Of a stretch of 64,000 bases of DNA, positions 1 to 7,529 are shown in pieces; within the stretch, counting starts at the first letter, position 1; every line of letters begins with the position of its first letter. The translations under genes were made by a program, and so were the position numbers. The notes beneath the pieces were generated by a model. The model did not search any database. It saw only the letters and a program-made list of their open reading frames with translations, and was not told where the DNA came from. The stretch is from Planosporangium flavigriseum (lineage in GTDB: Bacteria > Actinomycetota > Actinomycetes > Mycobacteriales > Micromonosporaceae). The stretch lies in NCBI RefSeq assembly GCF_011947225.1, contig NZ_JAATVW010000002.1, forward strand, positions 248,001 to 312,000, given 5' to 3'.

Positions 1-44
1 ACGACCTCGGCCAGCACTTCCCCGCCGGCGTACAGATCACTCAC
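1..44 (-). CDS. Start of a further gene of the fur operon, possibly L-asparaginase II-like (partial)
   Basis: A GTG at 44 overlaps the TGA stop of the preceding gene (GTGA) and opens a frame reading MSDLYAGGEVLAEV before it leaves the window. The overlap suggests translational coupling and membership of the same minus-strand operon. The phrase GGEVLAEV recalls the opening of actinobacterial L-asparaginase II-like proteins, but fourteen residues cannot settle this, so the family is a guess. That something is translated here is better supported than what it is. Confidence 0.4.
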   Translation of the reverse strand, partial: MSDLYAGGEVLAEV

Positions 45-883
45 GCTCGGATCCCCAGCAGTGCGCGGGCCTCGGTGACGGCCATCGGAGGGCGCTGGGC
101 AAGGCGAGCGAACCCGGCCGCACGGGCGACGAGCTGCGCATTGCTCTCCACCGGCTGACCCTTCGCGTACGTCACCGTGTCCTCCATGCCCACGCGCAGG
201 TGGCCGCCGGCCGACAGCGACGCGAGCAGGACCGGCAGGGTGCTGCGCCCGATGCCGGTGGCCGAGAACGTCGTGCCGTCCGGCAGGTCCCGCAGCGCGT
301 GCTTGAACGCGACGACGGTCTCCGCCGTACCCGGCGCGCCGCCCGGCACCCCGAGGACGAAGTCGACGTGCACGTGCCCGCCGAATGGCAGCCCGTGCTT
401 GTCGAGCAGGCGCTGCAGCGAGGTCAGGTGGCCGAGGTCGAAGATCTCGTACTCCGGCACGATGGCCCGCTCCCGCATCTCCTCGTGCAGCGCGACGATG
501 AACTCCCACCGGTTGAGGAACACGTCATCGCCGAAGTTGACCGTGCCCATCGTGCAGGAGGCCATGTCGGGCGCGGCGTCCAGTACCCGGATGCGGTCGT
601 CCTCGGGGTCGGTGACGGCGCCGCCGCTGGACAGCTGAACGATCAGCCCGGTCTCGGCACGCAGCGCGGCGACGGTGTCCCGCAGCCGGCCGAGGTCGAG
701 CGTGGGCCGGGCAGCGTCGTCACGGAGGTGTACGTGAATGATGCTCGCACCGACCGCCTCGCACTCCTTGGCGGTGGCGACCAGCTCGTCCAACGTCACG
801 GGCAGCGCCGGCACGTCGGTCTTACTCGACTCGGCCCCGGTCGGGGCAACCGTGATCAACGTCGTTGTCGTCACGCCGGCCAT
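41..883 (-). CDS. 3-keto-5-aminohexanoate cleavage enzyme family (BKACE, DUF849)
   Basis: A 280-residue protein of the beta-keto acid cleavage enzyme family. These are zinc-dependent TIM-barrel enzymes that condense a beta-keto acid with acetyl-CoA to give acetoacetate and a new CoA ester. Visible hallmarks are the metal-binding HVH followed by LRDD (His50, His52), the TMGTVNFGDDVF stretch, and GGHVHVDFVLGVPGG in the second half. Length is normal. The ATG at 883 is chosen because the family N-terminus (TLITVAPTGAE) follows directly; the open frame further upstream is antisense-like filler. Its start overlaps the Nudix gene by 13 bases, so the two are probably co-transcribed. The substrate cannot be read from sequence. 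Confidence 0.88.
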   Translation of the reverse strand: MAGVTTTTLITVAPTGAESSKTDVPALPVTLDELVATAKECEAVGASIIHVHLRDDAARPTLDLGRLRDTVAALRAETGLIVQLSSGGAVTDPEDDRIRVLDAAPDMASCTMGTVNFGDDVFLNRWEFIVALHEEMRERAIVPEYEIFDLGHLTSLQRLLDKHGLPFGGHVHVDFVLGVPGGAPGTAETVVAFKHALRDLPDGTTFSATGIGRSTLPVLLASLSAGGHLRVGMEDTVTYAKGQPVESNAQLVARAAGFARLAQRPPMAVTEARALLGIRA

Positions 884-1305
884 CCTCGCACGTGGGCGGA
901 GCGGTACTCCGGTGACGTGAGGAACCCGGGGAGCAGCAGAGCCGCGGTGCCGGCGAGGTCGCGGCTGAGCGCCTCGTCCGGCGGCAGGAACACCATCGCC
1001 TGCCCCTCGCCCAGCACCACGTCGTCCTGCGTCGCGGCGGTCACCCCGTGGAACGCCCAGACCTCTACCGGCAACTCCCCCGGCTTCGCGCCCCGCCACC
1101 ACAGGTCGAGCCGGTCCACCGTGAGGCCGGTCTCCTCCAGCAACTCCCGGTGCGCGGCAGCCAGCGGCTCCTCACCGGGCTCCACGTGCCCGCCCGGGAA
1201 GCCCCACAGGTTCGGCGAGACGGGCGCGTCAGCCGTGCGGTGCTGCATGAGGAGCCGCCCGTGCCGGTCCACCAGCAGGACGAGCGCGACCCGGGTGCCG
1301 GACAC
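871..1305 (-). CDS. Nudix hydrolase
   Basis: A 144-residue protein with a complete Nudix box at residues 39-61 (GHVEPGE, then REL-LEETG), the magnesium-binding signature of enzymes that hydrolyse nucleoside diphosphates linked to another moiety. It is a minimal single-domain Nudix protein with no targeting signal. It lies three bases after the ygfZ-like gene and overlaps the next gene by 13 bases, so it sits inside a tight operon. The sequence does not say whether the substrate is an oxidised nucleotide, ADP-ribose or something else. Confidence 0.85.
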   Translation of the reverse strand: MSGTRVALVLLVDRHGRLLMQHRTADAPVSPNLWGFPGGHVEPGEEPLAAAHRELLEETGLTVDRLDLWWRGAKPGELPVEVWAFHGVTAATQDDVVLGEGQAMVFLPPDEALSRDLAGTAALLLPGFLTSPEYRSAHVRGWPA

Positions 1306-1308
1306 CGC

Positions 1309-2388
1309 TCAGACGCCCGGGTCGATCGCGGCCGCCGCCTCGCCCACCCGCAGTTCCGCGTCGTCGGGCACGTTCTGCCGGACCAGCGCGAGCGCGATCA
1401 TGCCGAGCTCGAAGTGGCGCGCCGCCGTGCCGATGAACCCGACCTGACGCCCCTCCGGGGTGGTCACCGCCGTGCCGTGCGCCGGTAGCTCCTCGGTGGT
1501 GATCCCGTCGAGGTGCAGGAGTACCAGTCGACGCGGCGGCCGGCCGAGGTGATGCACCCGGGCGACCGTCTCCTGACCCCGGTAACACCCCTTCTCCAGG
1601 TGCACCGCCGGGGCGGTCCAGCCCACCTCGGCGGGCAGCGTGCGGTGGTCGGTCTCGAAGCCGAAGCGCGGCCGGCGGTCGGCCACCCGGAGTGCCTCGA
1701 ACGCCCAGGTACCCGCCACCGGCACCCCGGCCACCTCGACCAGGTCGGCCTCGGTCCCCCGGCGTACCAGCAGGTCCGCCCCGTACGGCATGCGCCGGAC
1801 CCAGCCGCCCAGGTCGGGCAGGCTCGCGGCCGAGTACTGGACCGTTGGCCGAGACGGCACGGAGCCCGCGGCGAACTTCGGGCCCGGCACCGCGACGGCG
1901 TCCGGGGACAGCAGCGGGCCGACGCCCAGCGCGGTGAGCGCCTCGTCGGTGTCCGGCCCGACCAGCGACAGCAGCGAGAAGTCAGCGCTGACATCCGCCG
2001 GCTCGACGCGCATCAGGAAGCGCATGCGCATCAGGAAATCCAGCAGCGGCCGAGCCTGCCCGGCCTCGACGTCCAGCCACGTCGTCGCGCCGTCGTCGGT
2101 GACCGCCGCGTGGTGCTCGACGTGCCCGTGCGGCGACAGGACGAGCAGCTCGGTGCCGGTCATGGCGGGCAGGTCCGTCAGGTGCTGGGTGGTCAGGCTG
2201 TGCAGCCAGCCGAGCCGGTCCTCACCCGGGAGGGCGAGCACGCCGCGGTGCGACCGGTCGACCAGGCCGACCGAGGTCGCGAGAGTGCGCTGTTCGCGCA
2301 TCGGGTCGCCGTAGTGGGCGACGACGCCGGCGTCGGGGCTCTCGGGGTCGAGCGCGGCGACAGGGACCGCGCCGGATGCCGTGATCAC
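1309..2388 (-). CDS. ygfZ: YgfZ/GcvT-type folate-binding protein
   Basis: A 359-residue cytosolic protein of the YgfZ (IBA57-like) family, which binds tetrahydrofolate and helps maintain Fe-S enzymes. The family signature KGCYRGQET is at residues 266-274, including the conserved cysteine Cys268, and the N-terminal half has the GcvT-like fold (DRSHRG, LHSLTTQ). The start is a GTG whose last base overlaps the TGA of fur (GTGA). The order fur, ygfZ, Nudix suggests a link to metal or Fe-S stress. The gene symbol is used in the family sense. Confidence 0.88.
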   Translation of the reverse strand: MITASGAVPVAALDPESPDAGVVAHYGDPMREQRTLATSVGLVDRSHRGVLALPGEDRLGWLHSLTTQHLTDLPAMTGTELLVLSPHGHVEHHAAVTDDGATTWLDVEAGQARPLLDFLMRMRFLMRVEPADVSADFSLLSLVGPDTDEALTALGVGPLLSPDAVAVPGPKFAAGSVPSRPTVQYSAASLPDLGGWVRRMPYGADLLVRRGTEADLVEVAGVPVAGTWAFEALRVADRRPRFGFETDHRTLPAEVGWTAPAVHLEKGCYRGQETVARVHHLGRPPRRLVLLHLDGITTEELPAHGTAVTTPEGRQVGFIGTAARHFELGMIALALVRQNVPDDAELRVGEAAAAIDPGV

Positions 2389-2861
2389 AGATTCTCACTC
2401 TCGCTTGCGGGTTGGTCGGCGCATTGCCGGCAGATGCCGAACAGCGCCACGTGGCCGACGTCGACGCGGAACCCGCGGCTGCCCCGCAGGTCCGCAACGA
2501 GTCCGTCCAGCACCGACGGTGACACCTCGTCGACGCCACCGCATCCCCGGCAGACCAGATGTACGTGCTGCTCTTCGCCGACCGCGTGGTAGGTCGGCGC
2601 GCCGTGCGAGAGGTGGGTGTGCGTCACCAGGCCCAGGTCTTCGAGCAGCTCCAGGGTCCGGTACACGGTGGTGATGTTCACGCCTGCCGCCCGGCGCGCC
2701 ACCGCCTCGTGCACCTGGTCGGGGGTGGCGTGGCCGAGCGCGTACACGGCTTCCAGCACGAGTTGGCGCTGGGCGGTCAGCCGCAGCCCGCGGGCGCGCA
2801 GTATGTCGGCTAGCGACGCGTCCTGCTTTTCCTGACCACTCAACCTCGGCGACGACGACAC
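2385..2861 (-). CDS. Fur family metalloregulator
   Basis: A 158-residue winged-helix regulator. Residues 25-90 hold the Fur DNA-binding domain (RLTAQRQLVLEAV, ITTVYRTLELLEDLGLV). The C-terminal half carries the HVHLVCRGCG and ICRQCAD cysteine pairs that bind structural zinc. Fur proteins repress metal uptake or stress genes when metal-loaded; whether this one senses iron, zinc or manganese cannot be decided. The GTG at 2861 was chosen because the longer open frame runs into the divergent pabC; a TTG at 2843 is an alternative. The 33-base gap to pabC must hold both promoters. Confidence 0.87.
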   Translation of the reverse strand: MSSSPRLSGQEKQDASLADILRARGLRLTAQRQLVLEAVYALGHATPDQVHEAVARRAAGVNITTVYRTLELLEDLGLVTHTHLSHGAPTYHAVGEEQHVHLVCRGCGGVDEVSPSVLDGLVADLRGSRGFRVDVGHVALFGICRQCADQPASESENL

Positions 2862-2894
2862 AAGCTCGATCCTAGGCGACGTAGGCTGCACCAC

Positions 2895-3734
2895 ATGGCT
2901 CGTGTACTCGCCGTCCTCGGCGTCGGAGTGGTACCCGCCGACACCCCCGTCCTGCGCGCCGACGATCTTGGCGTCCTCCGTGGCGACGGCGTCTTCGAGA
3001 CGATGCACGTCCGGAACGGCGAGCCCTGGCTACTCAACGAGCACCTGGACCGGATGGCCCGGTCCGCCGCGCTGCTGGCGCTCCCGCTGCCGTCCCGCGC
3101 CGAGTTGGTCGAGCTCGCCGGTCAGGCGTGCGCGGCGTGGCCGGCCGAGACCGAAGGCGCGCTCCGGCTGGTCTGCACCCGCGGGCCCGAGGACGGCGGC
3201 CCGGTCACCGCGTTCGCCACCCTCGCCCCGATCGCGCCCGCTTCGATCGCAGCGCGCCTCGACGGCGTGGCGGTGGCCACGGCGACCCTCGGCGTGCCGG
3301 CGGAGGCGCGCACCGAGGCCCCGTGGCTGCTCGGCGGCGCGAAGACCCTGTCGTACGCGGTCAACATGGCCAGCCTGCGCTGGGCGGCCCAGCAGGGCGT
3401 CGGCGACGTGCTGTGGGTCTCGGTCGACGGGTACGCCCTGGAGGCCCCCACCGCGACTCTGGTCTGGCTCGCCGACGGGGTCCTGTCCACGGTGCCGGCA
3501 GCCACCACCGGCATCCTCGCCGGTACCACCGCCGCGTACCTGCTCTCCCAGGCCGAGGAGCTAGGCATGCGGGCGGCCGAGCGGCTGGTCCGCCCGGCCG
3601 AACTGCACACCGCCGACGGCGTGTGGCTCGCGTCGTCGGTACGCGGCCTGACCGAGGTACGCAGCCTCGACGGTGTCCCGCTGGGGCCGTCACCGGAGAC
3701 GACCCGGATGCAGAAGCTGCTCGGGTACGTCTGA
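2895..3734 (+). CDS. pabC: Aminotransferase class IV, probable aminodeoxychorismate lyase
   Basis: A 279-residue PLP enzyme of fold type IV. The GDGVFETMHVRNGEPW region near residue 30 and GGAKTLSYAVNMAS with the PLP-binding Lys150 are diagnostic; the C-terminal VWLASSVRGLTEV is typical of the 4-amino-4-deoxychorismate lyase branch. The enzyme would release pyruvate to give p-aminobenzoate for folate synthesis. D-alanine and branched-chain aminotransferases share the fold, so the exact reaction is inferred from the motif pattern. It is a single gene, divergent from fur and convergent with the nitrobindin-like gene. Confidence 0.8.
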   Translation: MARVLAVLGVGVVPADTPVLRADDLGVLRGDGVFETMHVRNGEPWLLNEHLDRMARSAALLALPLPSRAELVELAGQACAAWPAETEGALRLVCTRGPEDGGPVTAFATLAPIAPASIAARLDGVAVATATLGVPAEARTEAPWLLGGAKTLSYAVNMASLRWAAQQGVGDVLWVSVDGYALEAPTATLVWLADGVLSTVPAATTGILAGTTAAYLLSQAEELGMRAAERLVRPAELHTADGVWLASSVRGLTEVRSLDGVPLGPSPETTRMQKLLGYV

Positions 3735-3747
3735 CCGGCGATTGGCG

Positions 3748-4380
3748 TCAGCCGGCGACCCGCTCCAGGCGCGCTGACATGTGCGGCGACATCGGCTGGC
3801 CCTCCGCCGCCATGTCGTACGCGTACAGCAGCGCCCCCTCGACGATGCCGTACAGGCGCTGGCCCGCCCGGACCTCCTTGGCGGTCGCCGTACGCACCAC
3901 GGCGTCGGTCGCCATCTCCACCCGCGTGCCGTTGGCCTCCACCTTGCCCAGGTAGAGCTCCATGAAGCCGGTCGGGTGGGTCAGCAGCACCTCGATCTCG
4001 TCGCTCGTCGTCGGCACGGCCTCGGCCGCGTGCTCGACCGATGGGTCGGTCTGCACCGGCCGCCACCAACCCACCTCACGCGCGGCCGGGCGGATCGGGG
4101 TGCCGTCGGGCTCGATGAGCCACGACCTCGACTCGTAGAACAGGAACGGCCGGCCGTCGTGGCTGAAGCGGACCTCCTGCGCGAACTCGAAGTCCTGCTC
4201 GAGGGTCGGGTAGCCGCCCTGGCCCCGGCCCCGCCAGACCCCCACGAACGGCAGCAGCCCCAGCAGGGCCGGGTGCAGATCCGGACCGGAACGCAGGTCG
4301 TGGGTCTCCTCGAAGGGATACGGGCCAACCGCGGTCTGCCCCATCCACACCGGGTTGACCTGACTCTCCTCGCTACTCAC
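3748..4380 (-). CDS. Nitrobindin-type heme-binding beta-barrel protein (FABP/THAP4-like)
   Basis: A protein of about 210 residues with the nitrobindin signature GVWRGRG near residue 50, FSHDGRPFLFYESR, and a C-terminal MSPHMSARLERV. In the family the C-terminal histidine region holds the heme iron, and the protein reacts with NO or peroxynitrite. The start is uncertain: GTG at 4380 leaves two bases after the upstream small gene, while TTG at 4389 would overlap it; a GAGGGG motif serves either poorly. Translational coupling to the 34-residue peptide gene is likely. Confidence 0.82.
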   Translation of the reverse strand: MSSEESQVNPVWMGQTAVGPYPFEETHDLRSGPDLHPALLGLLPFVGVWRGRGQGGYPTLEQDFEFAQEVRFSHDGRPFLFYESRSWLIEPDGTPIRPAAREVGWWRPVQTDPSVEHAAEAVPTTSDEIEVLLTHPTGFMELYLGKVEANGTRVEMATDAVVRTATAKEVRAGQRLYGIVEGALLYAYDMAAEGQPMSPHMSARLERVAG

Positions 4381-4382
4381 GC

Positions 4383-4487
4383 CTACCAACGTCCCCTCGA
4401 CACCCGTACCGCCAAATAACCCAGCCCGCCGGCCAACCCGCCGAAGCCGGCGACCAGCAGGCTGATGAATCCGATCTCGGTGACCAT
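4383..4487 (-). CDS. 34-residue single-pass membrane peptide
   Basis: A very short ORF starting ATG-GTC-ACC-GAG. It encodes MVTEIGFISLLVAG, a glycine-rich hydrophobic helix (residues 5-27), and the basic tail RVSRGRW before a TAG. The composition (acidic N-terminus, one helix, positive tail) is what a small inner-membrane peptide looks like. The stop sits directly at the start of the nitrobindin-like gene, so it is probably the first cistron of that operon. No function can be assigned. Confidence 0.6.
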   Translation of the reverse strand: MVTEIGFISLLVAGFGGLAGGLGYLAVRVSRGRW

Positions 4488-4549
4488 GGCGTGGCTACCC
4501 GGACACCCGTCGCAGAAGCATGGTCACAACGAGATCTTATGCTGCCACC

Positions 4550-4912
4550 ATGGGCCGTACTCTCGTCGTCAAGGTAACCGCAGGAGCAGAGGCGCCGGAG
4601 CGCTGCGCACAGGCCTTCACCGTCGCGGCGACCGCGGCCACGGCCGGCGTGCCGACCTCGCTGTGGCTCACCGGCGAATCCACCTGGTTCGCCCTACCGG
4701 GCCGGGCGGCCGAGTTCGAACTACCGCACTCGGCGCCGCTGCCGGTCCTGCTCGCATCCGTGCTCGCCGGCGGCCAGGTGACCGTCTGTACCCAGTGCGC
4801 CGCCCGGCGGGGCATCGGCGAGGCCGACCTCATCGAGGGCGTCCGTATCGCGGGCGCGGCGGTCTTCGTCGAGGAGAGCATGGCCGAGGGCGCACAAGCG
4901 CTGGTTTACTGA
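4550..4912 (+). CDS. DsrE/DsrF-like family protein
   Basis: A 120-residue protein with the DsrE fold pattern: TLVVKVTAGAE at the N-terminus, an alternating alpha/beta core, VTVCTQCAARRGI with two cysteines near residue 85, and a C-terminal AQALVY. DsrE-type proteins handle persulfide sulfur in sulfur relay systems. The nearby sulfurtransferase gene makes a sulfur role plausible but does not prove it. The start ATG at 4550 follows the first good in-frame start before the beta-strand. The stop codon lies inside the first copy of a 26-bp tandem duplication. Confidence 0.72.
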   Translation: MGRTLVVKVTAGAEAPERCAQAFTVAATAATAGVPTSLWLTGESTWFALPGRAAEFELPHSAPLPVLLASVLAGGQVTVCTQCAARRGIGEADLIEGVRIAGAAVFVEESMAEGAQALVY

Positions 4913-4956
4913 GCGTCACACCCGGTCGTCTTTACTGGGCGTCACACCCGGTCGTC
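4905..4956. repeat. 26-bp tandem duplication spanning two convergent gene ends
   Basis: The 26 bases at 4905-4930 are repeated at 4931-4956 with one difference (A/G at the seventh position). The first copy carries the TGA stop of the plus-strand DsrE gene; the second copy carries the TAA stop of the minus-strand gene ending at 4932. Confidence 0.95.
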
Positions 4957-5801
4957 GCGCTCACCGTCACCACACCCTCCCGGGTACGCACGACGACGCC
5001 GACCGGGCCGCTGCGGTACACGTACAGGTCGGGCCGGGCCACCAGGGCGTCCGACGAAACGGCGCGCAGCGCGTCGACCAGTGCCGGCGGCGCGTTGCCC
5101 GCCGCTCCAGCGGCCTGCACCGTCCGTACCGAGCCACCCCGTACGCACTCGACGCGGTGTGTCTGCCAGCGCACCTGGGTGACCTTCAGCGTGGCGAGCA
5201 CCGCCTGGACGGGCACCTGCGTAGGGGCCGCGGCGGACGGCGCGGCCTCGCTGACCGGACCGGTGAGCGGCCGGCAGCCGGTGTCGGCGGTGAACCGCAC
5301 CTCGCCGGGGCCGACGGGGCGGCCCTGGAGCGCGACGAAGTCACCCGCGTCAGCCGTGAACGGGTAGTCGCCGGACTTGCGCACCCGGGCGTCGTAGTCG
5401 TGGGGCAGCTTGGCGGCGATCCCGTCCAGCAGCGCGCGCTCCTGGCCGACCGGCACGTACAGGCGGGCGGTGCGTTCGTAGCGGGCGCCGTCGCGTACCG
5501 CGGTGATCGAACACTGCGCGGTCACCTCCCGGTACCCGCCGACCTCCGCCACCGCACCGGCGGACGCCGCCGCGGCGATGACCTCCGACAGTGCCCGGTC
5601 GACGGTGGGCAGCGCGTGCGCGACGCTGCTCTGGGTTCGCACCGTCGCCCCACCTTGGTGTACTGCGTACACAGCGAGCACGACCACTAGCGCCGCCCAC
5701 ACGGTCGTCACGGCGACCAGCAGGCGACGGCGGCGCGGGGCCCTCGGTACGGGACCGGGGGCGGACTGCGCGGGAACGCCGTCGAAAGTCACGAGACACA
5801 T
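4932..5801 (-). CDS. Membrane-anchored protein of unknown function
   Basis: A protein of up to 289 residues with a basic proline-rich N-terminus (PRAPRRRR), one transmembrane helix at about residues 27-46, and a large extracytoplasmic domain. The exported part contains several cysteines (AQCSITAV, ADTGCRPL, RVECVRGG, TTGCDAQ) that could form two disulfides. No family was recognised. The true start may be a little downstream, since the first residues are not conserved-looking. It is convergent with the DsrE-like gene and lies downstream of a terminator for the sseA operon, so it probably has its own promoter. Confidence 0.65.
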   Translation of the reverse strand: MCLVTFDGVPAQSAPGPVPRAPRRRRLLVAVTTVWAALVVVLAVYAVHQGGATVRTQSSVAHALPTVDRALSEVIAAAASAGAVAEVGGYREVTAQCSITAVRDGARYERTARLYVPVGQERALLDGIAAKLPHDYDARVRKSGDYPFTADAGDFVALQGRPVGPGEVRFTADTGCRPLTGPVSEAAPSAAAPTQVPVQAVLATLKVTQVRWQTHRVECVRGGSVRTVQAAGAAGNAPPALVDALRAVSSDALVARPDLYVYRSGPVGVVVRTREGVVTVSATTGCDAQ

Positions 5802-5872
5802 CGTGGCAGGTGGCCCGATCGCGACCGCGCCGGAGTCCGGGAGCCGTCCCGAAGACCAGAGTTTGACAATGC

Positions 5873-5906
5873 GAACGGCCCACCCCTCGTCAGGGGCGGG
5901 CCGTTC
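5873..5906 (-). terminator. Rho-independent-type terminator after the sseA-DUF1416 operon
   Basis: Inverted arms of 14 bases (5873-5886 and 5893-5906) around a 6-base loop. The single mismatch becomes a G-U wobble only in the minus-strand RNA, which supports use for the minus-strand operon ending at 5973. Confidence 0.75.
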
Positions 5907-5972
5907 AAATGATCCTGGGGAGGATCCGTTTTCCGAATTTAATCAGGCGCTGACAGGCCCCGCAATGGGCAA

Positions 5973-6284
5973 TCAGGCGCCGACAGACACCGCGACGTTG
6001 TTGATGCCGCGGTCCGCGGCCACCGTGGCGTCGCCGTTACCCGCGCGGGACAGCGCGCGGAGCGTCCAGGTGCCGGGCGCCGCGAAGAAGCGGAACTCGC
6101 CGGCCGGCGAGGTCACCACCTCGGCGGTGAACTCACCGCTGGAGTCGAGCAGCCGCACGTACGCACCCGCGACCGGGCCGCCTTCGGCGGACACGACGCC
6201 GGTGATGACGGTCTCCTTCTCCACGTCCACGCTGGCGGGTAGCGGGGCGCCCTGCTCCGGGGCGCCGCAGCCGTCGATGCTCAC
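5973..6284 (-). CDS. DUF1416 protein
   Basis: A 103-residue protein starting MSIDGCGAPEQG, with an immunoglobulin/carboxypeptidase-regulatory-like beta-sandwich pattern (ETVITGVVSAEGGPVAGAYV, EFRFFAAPGTWTLR). This is the actinobacterial DUF1416 family, regularly found directly after the sulfurtransferase gene, as here with an 11-base gap. The N-terminal Cys6 is a possible sulfur-relay residue, which is inference. Function is unproven; co-occurrence with sseA suggests an accessory in sulfur transfer. Confidence 0.85.
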   Translation of the reverse strand: MSIDGCGAPEQGAPLPASVDVEKETVITGVVSAEGGPVAGAYVRLLDSSGEFTAEVVTSPAGEFRFFAAPGTWTLRALSRAGNGDATVAADRGINNVAVSVGA

Positions 6285-6295
6285 GCTGTCTCCTC

Positions 6296-7144
6296 TCAGG
6301 CCTGGCCGGGCTCGTCGCCGAGCGCGATCGGAACGCCGATGAGCGAGCCGTACTCGGTCCAGGACCCGTCGTAGTTGCGAACGTCCGAGTAGCCGAGCAG
6401 CTCGCGCAGCGCGAACCAGCTGTGCGAGGAGCGCTCACCGATGCGGCAGTACACGACCGTCGGCTTGTCGTCGTCGATACCGGCCGCGACGTAGAGCGCC
6501 TTCAGCTCCTCGTTCGACTTGAAGGTGCCGTCCTCGTTGGCGGCCTTGCTCCACGGCACGCTGATCGCGGTCGGGATGTGACCGTTGCGCTGCGCCTGCT
6601 CCTGCGGGAGGTGGGCCGGGGCGGCCAGCCGGCCGGCGTACTCGTCGGGCGAGCGCACGTCGACCAGGTTGTGCGAGCCGATCGACGGGACGATGTCGTC
6701 GCGGAACGCGCGGATCGCCAGGTCCTGGTCCTTGGCGACGTAGTTGGTGGCGGGGCGCTGCGGCACATCCTTGGTGTAGGGGCGGCCGTCGAGCTCCCAC
6801 TTCTTGCGGCCACCGTCGAGCAGCTGGACCTGCTCGTGGCCGTACAGCTTGAAGTACCAGTACGCGTACGCGGCGAACCAGTTGTTGTTGCCGCCGTAGA
6901 GGACGACGGTGTCGTCGTTGGCGATGCCCTTGGCCGACAGCAGGGCCTCGAACTGCTCCTTGTTCACCATGTCCCGGCGAACCTGGTCCTGCAGCTCGGT
7001 GCTCCAGTTGATCTTGATGGCACCGGGGATGTGGCCCCCGTCGTACGCGGTGGTGTCCTCGTCGACCTCGACGAACACCACCTTGTCCGCGCCAAGGTTC
7101 TTCTCGGCCCAGTCGGCCGTTACGAGTACGGAGTCACGACTCAT
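6296..7144 (-). CDS. sseA: Thiosulfate/3-mercaptopyruvate sulfurtransferase (rhodanese)
   Basis: A 282-residue tandem rhodanese. The N-terminal inactive domain (VFVEVDED, GHIPGAIKINW) is followed by a catalytic domain with the active-site loop YCRIGERSSHSW, where Cys233 carries the persulfide. The CRxGxR loop favours thiosulfate as donor. The ATG at 7144 is preceded by GAGGGAGC, a good ribosome-binding site. It heads an operon with DUF1416 and lies behind a leader containing a cysteine-rich micro-ORF, implying regulation by cysteine or sulfur supply. Confidence 0.92.
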   Translation of the reverse strand: MSRDSVLVTADWAEKNLGADKVVFVEVDEDTTAYDGGHIPGAIKINWSTELQDQVRRDMVNKEQFEALLSAKGIANDDTVVLYGGNNNWFAAYAYWYFKLYGHEQVQLLDGGRKKWELDGRPYTKDVPQRPATNYVAKDQDLAIRAFRDDIVPSIGSHNLVDVRSPDEYAGRLAAPAHLPQEQAQRNGHIPTAISVPWSKAANEDGTFKSNEELKALYVAAGIDDDKPTVVYCRIGERSSHSWFALRELLGYSDVRNYDGSWTEYGSLIGVPIALGDEPGQA

Positions 7145-7338
7145 GTTTGAGCTCCCTCGAAAAGCAATTCGGATTGAGAGCCGCCGCACGCGTTGACGTT
7201 TCACACCACACGCCACGGACGACCCAGAGGACGGATCACGGGGGGCGGGTCCGGGCCCTGACACGGACGTAGCCCGCGTCAGGCGGGGCCTCTAGTCAGC
7301 GACAAGGACGCATGAGGGCATGCGCGATCGGCCCGCCG
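7145..7338 (-). promoter_or_regulatory. Leader region of sseA with a small hairpin
   Basis: About 190 bases separate the stop of the leader peptide from sseA. The stretch includes a GC hairpin (arms 7273-7277 and 7283-7287, loop GTCAG). A second pairing of CTGAC with a later GTCAG plus flanking GGCC would compete with it. This arrangement is compatible with attenuation coupled to translation of the leader peptide, but no U-tract is evident, so the mechanism is inference. Confidence 0.4.
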
Positions 7339-7413
7339 TCAGGCGAGGCAACACAGACAGGCGGCGACACGGCAGAGATCGACCGTGCGCCTTTTCGTGA
7401 GCAGCGTGCCCAT
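7339..7413 (-). CDS. Cysteine-rich leader peptide upstream of sseA
   Basis: A 24-codon ORF reading MGTLLTKRRT, then VDLCRVAAC and LCCLA, then TGA. It ends 195 bases before sseA. Short peptides of this RRxVDLCRVxxCLC type recur upstream of sulfur genes in Actinobacteria and are annotated as putative leader peptides. Four cysteines in 24 residues would make ribosome progress sensitive to charged tRNA-Cys. No Shine-Dalgarno is evident, so it may be leaderless or nearly so. The recognition rests on memory of the family pattern. Confidence 0.75.
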   Translation of the reverse strand: MGTLLTKRRTVDLCRVAACLCCLA

Positions 7414-7529
7414 GGTCAGGGAGCGTAACATCGCGAAAACCATCAGCGCACAGTTGACCGATTACCGAGACGGTACTCACCTGACCAGCGCCGCCATTCA
7501 CCCGATTGACGGTCGAACATCCGATTCAG

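Noticed and set aside
5973-6284. CysO/ThiS-type sulfur carrier
   Set aside because: The protein lacks a C-terminal Gly-Gly and matches the DUF1416 pattern instead.
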